DNA of 64,000 nucleotides, from positions 682,001 through 746,000 of the forward strand of contig CBDDGS010000055.1 in assembly GCA_965227935.1 (NCBI GenBank), given 5' to 3'. This DNA is from JAWPMT01 sp965227935. Its GTDB lineage: Bacteria > Bacteroidota > Bacteroidia > Cytophagales > Cyclobacteriaceae. Position numbers and translations under genes: made by a program. The stretch's first letter is position 1; every line of letters starts with the position of its first letter. Shown piece after piece: positions 27,801 to 37,700 of this stretch. The notes under the pieces are model-generated. The model was not told the origin of the DNA. It did no database searches and was given only the letters and a program-made list of their open reading frames with translations.

Positions 27801-28426
27801 CTGATCTCTCAGGCGAGGAAGGAAAAATGCTGACGCGCCGCAAGGTGAAAAGGGCAGGTTGCTCTCTTCGACGGCGACGACGGGCCACCGGTGGTCGTGG
27901 TTTCAGCGAAGAAGATGAATATGAACTAATTGCCTATCGCGAGACTGATGACAATGGACAAGTGACCTTTGGCGAGCTGCCTGATGGTTACTATCGCCTG
28001 AACATCGAATATCCGGGGATACCTATGGATCCTAATTCTTTCATCGAATTTGAGATCGGTGAGGGAGGTCTTGAGGAAAACACATTGACGCTGGAGGCGA
28101 CAGTGGATGAGGTGGGCATCTCAGTGGAATTGGTTGAGGTCTTGTCCTCTCCCAGGGATTTCACTGTGGATATGGAGATCTATCCGAATCCTGTGGCGTC
28201 GGAGTTGTTCATCAACTATTCCAGCAGGTCAGCTGCTCACATGACATTGCGTCTGGTGGACATGCAGGGTAGGACTATGCTCCACGAAGCCCTTCAACCT
28301 TCGTCAAATGGCTCTATCAGTTTGGACGTGAGAGCATTGAACGCCGGAATGTATTTCCTGAGCTTCTTTGATCATCAGAAAGGCACGCTCATTGCCAGTC
28401 ACAAGATCATTGTGTCGCGTCACTAA
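21854..28426 (+). CDS. Giant T9SS-exported adhesin 3 with 8 moderately diverged Ig-like repeats
   Basis: The chosen start gives 2190 aa and places a signal peptide at the N-terminus (MRIASFIILLLISTLCLAQS). An in-frame ATG at 21746 would add 36 polar residues before it and is less likely. The order is SBBP-like beta-propeller about 20-460; eight 87-residue Ig-like units at 468-1163 (NTPTLTGTIDDASASI core); two diverged Ig-like units; FN3; LRR; Ig-like; LRR; Ig-like; CnaB-like domain with the Cys/Arg motif at 1994-2015; and a T9SS tail (MEIYPNPVASELFI). Architecture and C-terminal sequence match adhesins 2 and 4, so it is a paralogue with a shorter stalk. The ligand is unknown. Confidence 0.9.
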   Translation: MRIASFIILLLISTLCLAQSSQWAFRLDEDLEGTQGQFSNDITTDDQGNAYIVGYFLGQVDFDPGVGTAIFDAGGQPTGYLASYDEDGNHRFSIAFNTSSQATVSTVAVDAQGNVFVAGSYSQTLQASVDGLNLGTEAQALFAAKYNVATGSFDWAQSFDASGVVSIGGIDTDGTDFYMTGGFTGDLTIFENTYSSMATDMYFMVLSGSDGSLSREEQVYGGNDDQVALDIVVSTTGDYFLAGYFKTTINFDQTPLTGGNENGFLVHFGPDGSFQQNVAINGNDIQYATSLGLDGEGNVLLGGEYKAIADFGGIQLPQLGADFDLFVAKYSSSLEIIWAKAFGSSNRDFAKGIAADAANNIYFSGDFEATIDLDPGVGTSNVVPFKKDIFVTILDTDGEFKLGYQVGGGDSETAGAGLALGSQDAVLIHGQFNTSAVDFDPSEAELLLSPQGDFDVFLQNVQPSDLVAPVVTVNSLAISNSNPTLTGTVDDPTASIIVSVNAIDYEAENTGAAWNVTVENSLEDGIYDVSVSATDSAGNEGTDATQDELTIDTTAPTVAVDALTLNDNTPTLTGTIDDASASIVVTIDGMDYEATNNGASWTVTVENVLADGTYDVAVTATDAVGNEGTDVTQDELTIDTTAPTVAVDGLTTNDNTPTLTGTIDDASASIIVTVDGVDYEATNNGASWTVTVENALADGTYDVSVAGTDAVGNEGTDATQDELTIDTTAPAVVVDALTTNDNTPTLTGTIDDASASIIATVDGIDYEATNNGASWIVTVENALADGTYDVSVGGTDAVGNEGTDTTQDELTIDTTAPAVVVDALTTNDITPTLTGTIDDASASIIATVDGIDYEATNNGASWTVEVENALADGTYDAAVTATDAVGNEGTDATQDELTIDTTAPAVAVDALTTNDNTPTLTGTIDDASASIIATVDGIDYEATNNGASWTVTVENALADGTYDVAVTATDAVGNEGTDATQDELTIDTTAPAIAVDALTSNDNTPTLTGTIDDASASIIVTVDGVDYEATNNGASWTVTVENALADGTYDVSVAGTDAVGNEGTDATQDELTIDTTVPEVVVDALTTNDNTPTLTGTIDDATASILVTVDGVDYEATNNGASWTVTVESALADGTYDVSVSVTDAVGNEGTDATQDELMVDATAPVVTIDPLNSSDNTPQLTGTVDDGNSSVLVTVSSQEYAAVVDGAIWTVQVAQPLDDGTYNVIVEATDALGNVGTDNSTDELVLAGANSIPTVTIASLETFNFTPGLTGEINDPEATISVLIDGKSYDAINNGDGSWTLPEAVIDPLEVGAYDVNVSATNLSDLVGTDNTGDEVTILPTIPVLNEATEVTLSSFNISWQKVEGGVDRYVLQVSDDSDFSNIVGSYQSLADDNPAQTVEGLNYATTYFSRIRVSFNSGVVSDYSNTVSARTLLDGNTQLDSTALVAIYDETDGDSWTNNTNWKQGRLETWFGVTVENGRVIALNLASNNLTGAVLEVVGGLGALKELDLSNNDLTDFGNVNQLASLETVDVSGNRLAFGALQNLQNTGAAITYNNPGELLESLAVLREQGSPYEMDRVVTGVGNTYQWYKDSTMIAHFNGGFTIDVDSFDQEGTYYAEVRNADFPDLVLVTAPIALKVSSLERDRESLRALYQATNGPEWTNNTNWDDNPNVITWEGVIVGENRVIGLRLPGNNLRGEIPNELLDIVNLEFLDLSGNAISRIPDLRSLSKLTAPDVSSNLLDFDDLELNLEIPSIYYANQKIDGEPTETKLARGTSFTLSANVGGTANSYQWYYKGANDEGAIDGAKSATYDINEIDYDNMGEYWVEVTNPLVPGLRLTTAPQKVLATTEMVFSPTYRDATGSTVGLDEGEGYLLKVKEGAAYDTLDAQAVTAAGLLFEDVVLGDYVVAVRTDTLLIRGSGGMIDSVRLLPTYFQNALFWEEATVLQVRGAVEEELKMERRPVNVEVGQNQVLLTVESDFADLSGEEGKMLTRRKVKRAGCSLRRRRRATGGRGFSEEDEYELIAYRETDDNGQVTFGELPDGYYRLNIEYPGIPMDPNSFIEFEIGEGGLEENTLTLEATVDEVGISVELVEVLSSPRDFTVDMEIYPNPVASELFINYSSRSAAHMTLRLVDMQGRTMLHEALQPSSNGSISLDVRALNAGMYFLSFFDHQKGTLIASHKIIVSRH
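23255..25342 (+). repeat. 8 tandem 261-bp coding repeats
   Basis: Each unit encodes 87 residues of one Ig-like domain, from APxVxVDALT to QDELTIDTT. Period is exactly 261 bp. Units 2-8 are very similar, unit 1 is more diverged, and two further units downstream are much more diverged, as expected if the array expanded from its middle. Confidence 0.95.
27833..27898 (+). other. Invariant Cys/Arg-rich motif in adhesin 3
   Basis: Encodes the same 22 residues as in the other three adhesins, 175 residues before the C-terminus. Compared with adhesin 1, 16 of the 22 codons differ and all the differences are synonymous. Confidence 0.85.
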
Positions 28427-28524
28427 ATAGTGACAGATCATCATGAGCAATCAAACTTTACGTACAGTACATTAACCGTTATATGTAGGCGTTTAGGGCC
28501 GGTTGAACGAGCATAATGGCTAAC

Positions 28525-28602
28525 TGAATGGGAATTATTATGGGTAAAACCCTATTTTTTCCATTCAAAAGTCAATAATGTAGAAGAATTTCTCTACCTT
28601 TC
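28525..28602 (+). promoter_or_regulatory. Candidate promoter module of adhesin 4
   Basis: TGAATGGGAATTATTA starts at 28525 and TACCTTTC at 28595, again 70 bp apart, with GAATT 9 bp before the second box. The leader would be about 165 nt. It contains a 35-codon open frame (28663-28770, starting ATGACAACG) whose TGA overlaps the adhesin start as ATGA. The rest of the 340-bp gap shows no gene. Confidence 0.55.
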
Positions 28603-28766
28603 GTCTCCAATTCTTACTTGGCGCGCATACGCCTGTGAATTGGCCGCTTAAACAACCGCAGAATGACAACGCCTGGTAATCTCGCTTCCGTGTGTGCTAT
28701 GCCTGTCCTATGGACGGCTTTTCGCCAATTTTTTGGGATCTCTTCTCACAATCAATCTTGCTGGTC

Positions 28767-31700
28767 ATGAGAAAGATTCTCTTCCTTTTGTTTCTTCTGG
28801 GTGCCTTCACGGTAGGTTGGACTCAGTCCCGCGAATGGTCCTTTGCCATTGGTGACAATTCCGCCCAAACAGCAAACGACGCCGCAATTGATAATAATGG
28901 CAACATCAGCGTAGTTGGTCACTTCCTTGGAGACGTGGACTTCGATCCTGGTGCGGGAGAATCGAGGTACAACGCGAGCAGCATACAGACAGGCTATCTG
29001 GCCTCCTACGCGTCCAACGGAGATCATAAATTCTCGGTGGCGCTTACATCATCCACTAGTGCCACGGTTAGTGCCGTTGCTGTAGATGCCAACGGAGACA
29101 TTTTCATAGCAGGAACGTTTGAAAACACCCTGAATCTGCCGGGAGTCACTAGTCTGTCAAATACAGGCATGGCGGCTTTTGTCGCTAAATACGACACGAT
29201 TTCTGATGAGTTTGATTGGGCGGAGAAGATAGATTTTGGAGAAGACGTGATCGTGGGAGACATCGACACGGATGGCACCGATGCTTACGTGATCGGGCAT
29301 TATGATGTTGGAGGATCTGCCAGGAATGAGATCTTCGTCAGGAAATTCAACGGCACAACGGGCGGGGCTCCCCTCATCTCAGCGAGCTACACCGGCAGCC
29401 AGGATGATTTTGGTTGTGGCATAGTTGTTCCAAGTTCGGGCGACCATTACTTCATCGCGGGTTCCTACAAGGTATTTGTCGATTTTGGCAATGGCGTCTC
29501 GCTTTCGGGAGGCAGTATGTGGGAGGGCTATCTCGCGAAATTCGAAAAATCGGACGGTGATGCAGTAGACGCCATTGCTGTGGCAGGTACCAGCGACACC
29601 AAAACAGATGCAATCACTCTCGATAGCGACGGAGACCTGTGGATCGGAGGTCGGTTTACAAACTTCGTTACACCTCCGGGAGGGACACAATTGGCGGGTC
29701 CTGGCTCGATGGAAGACCTATTTTTTGCCAAGTATGACAACGCCTTGAACTTCGTGCGATCCGGTGTGCTGGGAGCAACCGGCGACGACGTCCTGACCGA
29801 CCTGGAAGTAGATGTGGCCAACCGCCTATACATCGTAGGGCAGTTTGCCAACACGATGGATCTGGATCCAGGAGCCACTACTGACTCGAAGACTGCCGCA
29901 GGCACTGATCTGTTCGTCAGCATCTTAGATACCGACGGAGGGTATCGCATGGGATTCCAAATCGGCGGAACGTCTAGCATCGTAGCACCTGATGGCCTTG
30001 GAGTCATATCGTCCGAGAAGTGGGTTCTGCACGGGTCTTTTGACAACTCCAACGTCGATTTCGACCCTGATGGAGATACCCACACCATGACGCATGCGGG
30101 CAACGGTGATATGTTTGTGGTGCAACTCACAGCTCCAGACATTACAGGCCCTATTCCTCCGACAGTAAATCCGCTGGTGACCGTGGATCAGACGCCGCAA
30201 CTTACCGGTACCTATGACGACAGCGATGGGACGCTTACGCAAGTCGAAGTCAACGGGCAGACGTATCTGTCAAGTGGCTCGGACCTGACTGTGAACGCTG
30301 GCAGTTGGACGTTGGACATTCCTATTGCTGATGCACTGCCTGAGGGTGTCTACGACGTGACCATGACTGCTGAGGACCCTATCACCAACCCAACTGTCGA
30401 GGTAGCAGTCGGTGCCCTGGATGTAGATCTTACGGCTCCTACTGTGGCAATCACACCTTTGACCACCAATGATCAGACACCACAGCTAGAAGGTACCGTG
30501 GATGACAATACAGCCACCATTTCCGTCAACGTGGACGGCTCCAATTACCCTGCCACGAACAATGGCGATGGGTCGTGGACGTTGGCGGACAACATAATTA
30601 CGACACTTGCCGAAAACACTTATGAAGTAGTCGTCACTGCAACAGATGTGGTGGGGAACAGTGATGTGGATCCCTCCAGTAATGAACTCGTCATCGACCT
30701 GACGGCTCCTATTGTGACGGTGGACCCAGTATTATCAAAAATACCGAGGCCGGCATTGAGTGGCACGGTGAACGACAATGCTGCCACCATCAATGTACAC
30801 GTTGATGGTTCCGATTACCCGGCCACCAACAACGGAGATGGCACATGGTCTTTGGCCCAAAATACTATTGCACCACTATCCGAAGGCACCTACGAATTGA
30901 CCATTACAGCCACTGATGTCGCTGGCAATGCGGGAGTCGATGGGAGCTCCAATGAGCTGGAGATTGATTTGACGGATCCGGTTGTCTCAATCAATCCGTT
31001 GGAAACATTCGACCAGACTCCTCAACTAGTAGGTTCAATAGATGATAATACGGCCACCATTTCTGTGAATGTGGACGGCTCGGATTACCCTGCGACAAAT
31101 AATGGGGATGGCACGTGGACTTTGGCCGACAACACTGTGGCCACATTGGCTGAGGCTACCTATGATGTTGTCGTGACGGCCACTGACCCCGCGGGAAACG
31201 AGGGTCAAGATGCGACGGCAGATGAACTGATCATAGATATTACGTCGCCAGTTGTGACGATCTCTGCTCTGATCACAAACGACCAGACACCGGCACTTTC
31301 GGGATCTGTAGATGATAACACTGCAACGATTTCTGTGAATGTGGATGGATCAGACTACCCCGCTACCAACAATGGAGATGGGACTTGGATCCTGGCTGAT
31401 AATACCGTCTCTTCCCTATTAGAAGCCACTTATGAGGTCACTGTGACCGCGACAGATGTCGCAGGAAACGATGGTGTGGACGCCACAAGTAACGAGTTGA
31501 CCGTAGACTTAACCGCTCCAACCGTCACGGTGACTTCACTGGAGACCAATAATCAGCGTCCGGCGCTAAGCGGTACTGTGAATGACAACGATGCGACGAT
31601 CAGCGTCAATGTCAATTCTTCTGATTATCCCGCTACAAACAATGGTGATGGCACCTGGTCGCTGGCAGAAGATATCATCGCCCCCCTGATTGCCGGTACA

Positions 31701-34700
31701 TATGAAGTGACAGTGACGGCAACGGACCTTGCGAGCAATTCCGATACCGATGCTACCTCCAATGAGCTGATCATCGATTTAACAGCACCGGCAGTCTCAG
31801 TGGATGCCTTGGAAATCAATGACCAGACTCCAGAGCTCACAGGTACCGTCAATGACAATAGTGCATCTATTTCGGTGAACGTGGATGGATCAGACTACCC
31901 CGCGACCAACAATGGTGACGGCACTTGGACTCTGGCAGACAACACGGTTGCTTCACTGGCAGCAGCTACTTATGAGGTGACTGTAACAGCCACCGATCTG
32001 GCTGGTAATGCGGGTACTGATGCAACATCCAATGAGCTCATTATTGACCTCACAGCCCCCACTGTGTCCGTCAACGCTCGAGAGACAAACGATCAGACGC
32101 CCGAACTCACCGGATCGGTGAATGACAATGCCGCTACTATTTCTGTCAACGTGGATGGTTCCGATTACCCGGCTACCAACAACGGGGACGGTACGTGGAC
32201 GTTGGCCGACAACACCATTGCGTCCCTGGCAGCCGCTACGTACGAATTGACCATCACTGCCACCGATGTCGCAGGCAACAACGGCACCGATGCTACTTCC
32301 AATGAATTGGTTGTCGATTTGACAGCACCGACAGTTGCCATCAACGTCTTGGTCACGAAAAATCAGCGGCCGGAACTCACGGGATCCATTGACGATCCTC
32401 TGGCAACAATCGTCGCCGAGGTTAACAGTATCACCTACCCGGCTACCAATAATGGTGATGGCACCTGGACATTAGCCGAGAATACGATCGCGCCACTACC
32501 GGAGGCAATATACAGCGTAGATGTAACTGCGACCGATGTGGCATCAAATGTCGGAACGGAATCTACATCCAACGAATTGACGATCGACCTAACAGGCCCG
32601 ACGGTAACAATCAACACGTTGATCACCAATGACCAGACCCCCGAGATGGATGGTGCCGTGGACGATCCGGCTGCCACGATATCCGTCAACGTTGATGGTT
32701 CAGATTACCCTGCTACCAATAATGGCGATGGGAGCTGGACACTTGCTGATAATACAGTGGCCACAATCGCGGAAGGTGTTTACGAAGTCATAGTGACAGC
32801 CACGGATGTGGCGGATAATGCGGAGTCGGACGCGACGACAGATGAATTGGAGATCGATATAACCAACCCGACTGTTACTGTGACAGGTGTGAGTACTAGC
32901 AATACTTCACCAAGTCTCTCTGGGACGCTTTCAGAGTTGACTTCAAGCGTGACAATTACGGTCGATGGAAATAATTATCCTGCGTCTACTGCCACGGAGG
33001 CCCTCTGGACTTTGGATGCGGGGACGATTACACCTGCCTTAGGCAATGGCACCTACGAAGTAAGTGTTAGTGTTACCGACCTTGCGGGCAATATTGGAAC
33101 GGACGGGACCAGCAATGAATTGATAATAGATACCAGTGCGCCAACAGTCACTATTGATGTTCTCGTCACCATGGATGTTACACCGGAATTGACGGGTACC
33201 GTGAGTGATCCCGCTGCCACCATCAACGTGAACGTGGATGGGAGCGACTATGGCGCTACCAACAACGGCGATGGGACCTGGACCTTGGCTGACAATACCA
33301 TCACCACGCTATCGGAAGGCATCTATAACGTGGTGGTAACAGCGACTGATGTGTCTAGCAATGAGGGTACCGATGCAACTTCCAATGAACTGACGATAGA
33401 TCTGACCGACCCGGTAGTTACGATCGATGCGCTAGTCACAAATGATCAAACACCCCCACTGTCTGGAACCATCGATGACCCGGACGCCACGATCAGCATC
33501 TTGGTTGACGGTAATGGCTATCCAGCCACGAACAACGGGGATGGCACCTGGACGATCGCCGACGATGTGGTTGCCACTCTGGCTGAGGCTACCTGGGAAG
33601 TCAGTGCTACAGCCACTGATCTCGCCGGCAACGCAGGAGTGGATGCCACCAATAACGAATTAAGGATCGATATTACTGATCCGGCAGTTACGATAACCGC
33701 ACTTGTGACCAACGACCAGACCCCCCAATTGAGCGGGACCGTCGACGATCCCATTGCCACAATAAACATAAATGTAAATAGTGCGGACTACCCTGCTACC
33801 AACAACGGAGATGGGACCTGGACATTGGCTGACAATACAATTGCCACCCTGGGCGAGGCAATTTACGAGGTCACTGTGACAGCAACAGACGATGCTGACA
33901 ATGCCGGAGTTGATATCACCTCCAATGAACTGGAGATTGATTTGACCGCACCTTCTGTAACAGTTACGGCCCTTGAGACGAACGATCAAACCCCTCAACT
34001 TGACGGTACGGTGGATGACCCAGCAGCAACTATCAGTGTAAACGTAGATGGTGCAGACTACCCTGCCACCAATAATGGGGATGGGACATGGACACTTGCC
34101 GACAACACTGTTACAAGTCTTTCTGCCGGGACGTTTGAAATCACCGTGACCGCAACAGACAATGTAGGCAATGACGGTTTCGATGGTTCCTCCAATGAAC
34201 TGATCATAGATCTGACGGCACCTATCGTCGCGATCAATCCCGAGGAGACCAATGACCAGACACCAGCGCTGGGTGGTACCGTCAATGACCCTAACGCGAC
34301 CATCAATGTCAACGTGGATGGAGGTGACTATGCAGCCACTAACAACGGTGATGGCACCTGGACATTGGCTGACAACGTGATCGCCAGCCTCGCGGAGGGG
34401 ATCTTCGAGGTTACAGTGACAGCAACGGACATCGCCGGCAATCCGGGTATAGATGGCTCAAGCAACGAACTTGACATTGACTTAACGGCACCAATCGTGA
34501 CTGTCACGGCATTGGTGACCAAGGATCAAACGCCCGAATTGACAGGTACGGTTGACGATCCGCTTGCATCCGTGAGCATCAATGTCAATGGCTCAGACTA
34601 TGGCGCAACGAACAACGGTGATGGCACCTGGACGTTGGTCGACAATACTGTTGCCTCTTTGCCCGAGGCCACCTACGAGGTAGTCGCTACATCGACAGAT

Positions 34701-37700
34701 ATCGCCGGAAATGTGGGAATTGATGGTACGTCGAATGAACTCGAGATTGATATTACTGCACCGCTAGTGACCATCCTGCCGGTGGAGACAAATGATCAGA
34801 CCCCAGCACTTGGTGGTACGGTGGACGATGCCGCCGCAACTATTAGCGTCAATGTGGACGGTAGTGATTACCCTGCGACCAACAATGGAGATGGAACATG
34901 GACACTAGCGGATAACACCATTGTCAGTCTGAGTGCTGGCACGTATGAAGTGGTAGTCACAGCCACTGACATTGCGGATAATGATGGTGTCGACGGAACA
35001 GACAATGAGTTGATTATTGACCTCACTCCACCTTCGATTACTGTGAACCCAGCAGAGACCAACGACCAGACACCCGAACTGAGTGGTACCGTGGATGATC
35101 CATTGGCGACCATCAATATTAACGTTGATGGGAGTGATTATGCTGCCACCAATAATGGGGATGGTACCTGGACTTTGGCGGACAATACGGTGGCAAGCCT
35201 GGGGAACGGCATTTATAATGTTGCTGCCACAGCCACGGATGTAGCCGGTAACGATGGCAACGACGCCACTAATAATGAGCTAACGATTGACTTGATAGCC
35301 CCAGCAGTGACAATTACCGCCTTGACGATCAACGATCTAAGGCCGCCGCTGGATGGTACGGTCGATGATCCTTTGGCAACTATCAGTGTCAATGTCAATG
35401 GCAATGATTATGCCGCAACGAATAATGGTGATGGCACCTGGGGTCTCGATGATAATACCATTGCACCGCTCAGTCAAACCACGTACGAAGTGGTAATAAC
35501 TGCCACAGATGTGGCCGGAAATGACGGGTTCGATGCCACTAGCAACGAACTGGTTATTGATTTGACGCCGCCCGCAGTCTCGGTAGCAAGCACTGTTACC
35601 AATGACCAGACGCCGCAACTCGGCGGTACAGTTGACGACCCGAATGCTTCCATTTCCGTGAATGTGGATGGCTCTGACTATCCGGCCACCAATAATGGAG
35701 ACGGGACATGGACCCTCCCCGACAACAGCACCGCGGGAATAGGCGAAGGCATTTATGAAGTAACCATCACGGCTACAGATATCGCGGGAAATCCGGCAAA
35801 CGATGCAACTACTGAGGAGCTGGAAATTGACCTCACGCCACCAACGGTGACTGTCGTGTCCTTCGAGACCAACGATGCAACGCCGGCGCTGAACGGTACA
35901 GTAGACGACCTTACAGCTACTATCAGCGTAAATGTCGATGGCTCGGACTATCCCGCGACAAACAATGGAAATGGAACGTGGACTTTGGCTGATAACACCA
36001 TTGCAAGTCTGCCGGAGGCTACTTATGAAGTTGTCGTGACAGCTACCGACGTCGCGAATAATCCGGGCACTGATGCTACTGCCAACGAGCTAGTAATTGA
36101 CGTCACTGCCCCTGTAGTGACGGTGAACGTGGTGGCAACTATGGACGACACTCCTGAGCTCTCAGGAACTATTGATGATGGTGCCGCCACCATCAGCGTC
36201 AATGTAAATGGCTCAGACTATGCCGCCACAAACCTGGGGGCAACCTGGGCAGCAATTGTTACGAACCCGTTGCCTGAGGCCAACTATGAAGTCGTAGCGA
36301 CGGCAACGGATGAAGCAGGCAATATTGGCACCGATGCCACCGCCAACGAACTCGAAGTTGATCTGACAGCACCGGTCGTGACCATTGATCCTCTGAGCTC
36401 CTCTGACAACACACCGGAACTAACAGGAACGGTCGATGATACCAATAGTACCGTCGTTGTTACGGTCGATGGGGAGAATTATACAGCCACAGTCGTGGGG
36501 ACAGATTGGTCAGTGGTTGTCACATCTGCTCTCATTGACGGGACTTACAATGTTGTCGTAAACGCTACAGATGCTGTTGGCAATGTGGGGACGGATGGTT
36601 CAAGTGACGAGCTGGTTTTGTCAGGTACGAGTGTAACGCCCACAGTGACAATCACACCAGTTGCAACCTTTGATTTCACGCCTCCGCTTTCTGGGGAGGT
36701 TGATGACGCGGATGCCACGATTGAGGTCTCAATCGATGGGGCTGATTACACGGCAACGAACAACGGGGATGGAACCTGGATTTTGGCAGATGATATCATA
36801 GCTGCGTTGGACGTTGATACGTATGATGTGATCGTCAGCGCTACCAGCCTGTCCAGCCTGGTAGGTACAGATAATACGGGAGATGAACTTCAAATACTTC
36901 CGGCGGCTACCACGCTTAACGACCCAACGGATATAAATGTGGGCTCATTTAAGGTGGCCTGGGAGACGCTCGATGGGGGTGTTGATAGCTACATTCTGGA
37001 GGTGAGTGAGGAGGAGGACTTCTCTTCGATTTTGGCAAGCTACCAGCGGCAGGAAACGGACGATCCTTTTGTCGTTGTGACGGGATTGCAATACGCCAGG
37101 ACTTACTATGCGAGGGCGCAGGTGCAATACAACAGCTCGGACCTTTCGGAATACTCCAATAGTGTCAATGCAACCACACTGTCCAATCCCAGTACAGAGC
37201 TTGATTCGCTGGCACTTGTGGCATTGTACGATGAAACAGGCGGAGGGGACTGGACGGAAGGTACAAATTGGAAAGCGGACCGCCTCGATTCGTGGTTTGG
37301 CGTCACCGTAGTGGACGGACGCGTGGTGGGATTGGATTTACCTAATAACAATCTGACTGGCGCAATATTGAATGTCGCTGCAGGGTTGGACTTGCTTGAG
37401 GATCTTGATCTGTCAAATAACGACTTGACAGGAATCGGCGACCTCACGCCACTTGTGGGTCTGACTACGGTTGATGTTTCTGGGAACAGACTGTCATTTG
37501 GGCATTTTCAGAATATCGTCGCGACGGGCGCAGCTTTGACGCTTGACAATCAAGGTGAATTGCTCGAGCCAATTTCCATATTGCTCGAGCAGGGATCTCC
37601 CTACACATTTGATCGGGAGATCAGTGGTTCTGGTAACGAGTATCAATGGTTCAAAAACGGTGAACTCATCGCCCAGACTAACCCTACTTTCGAACTTGAT

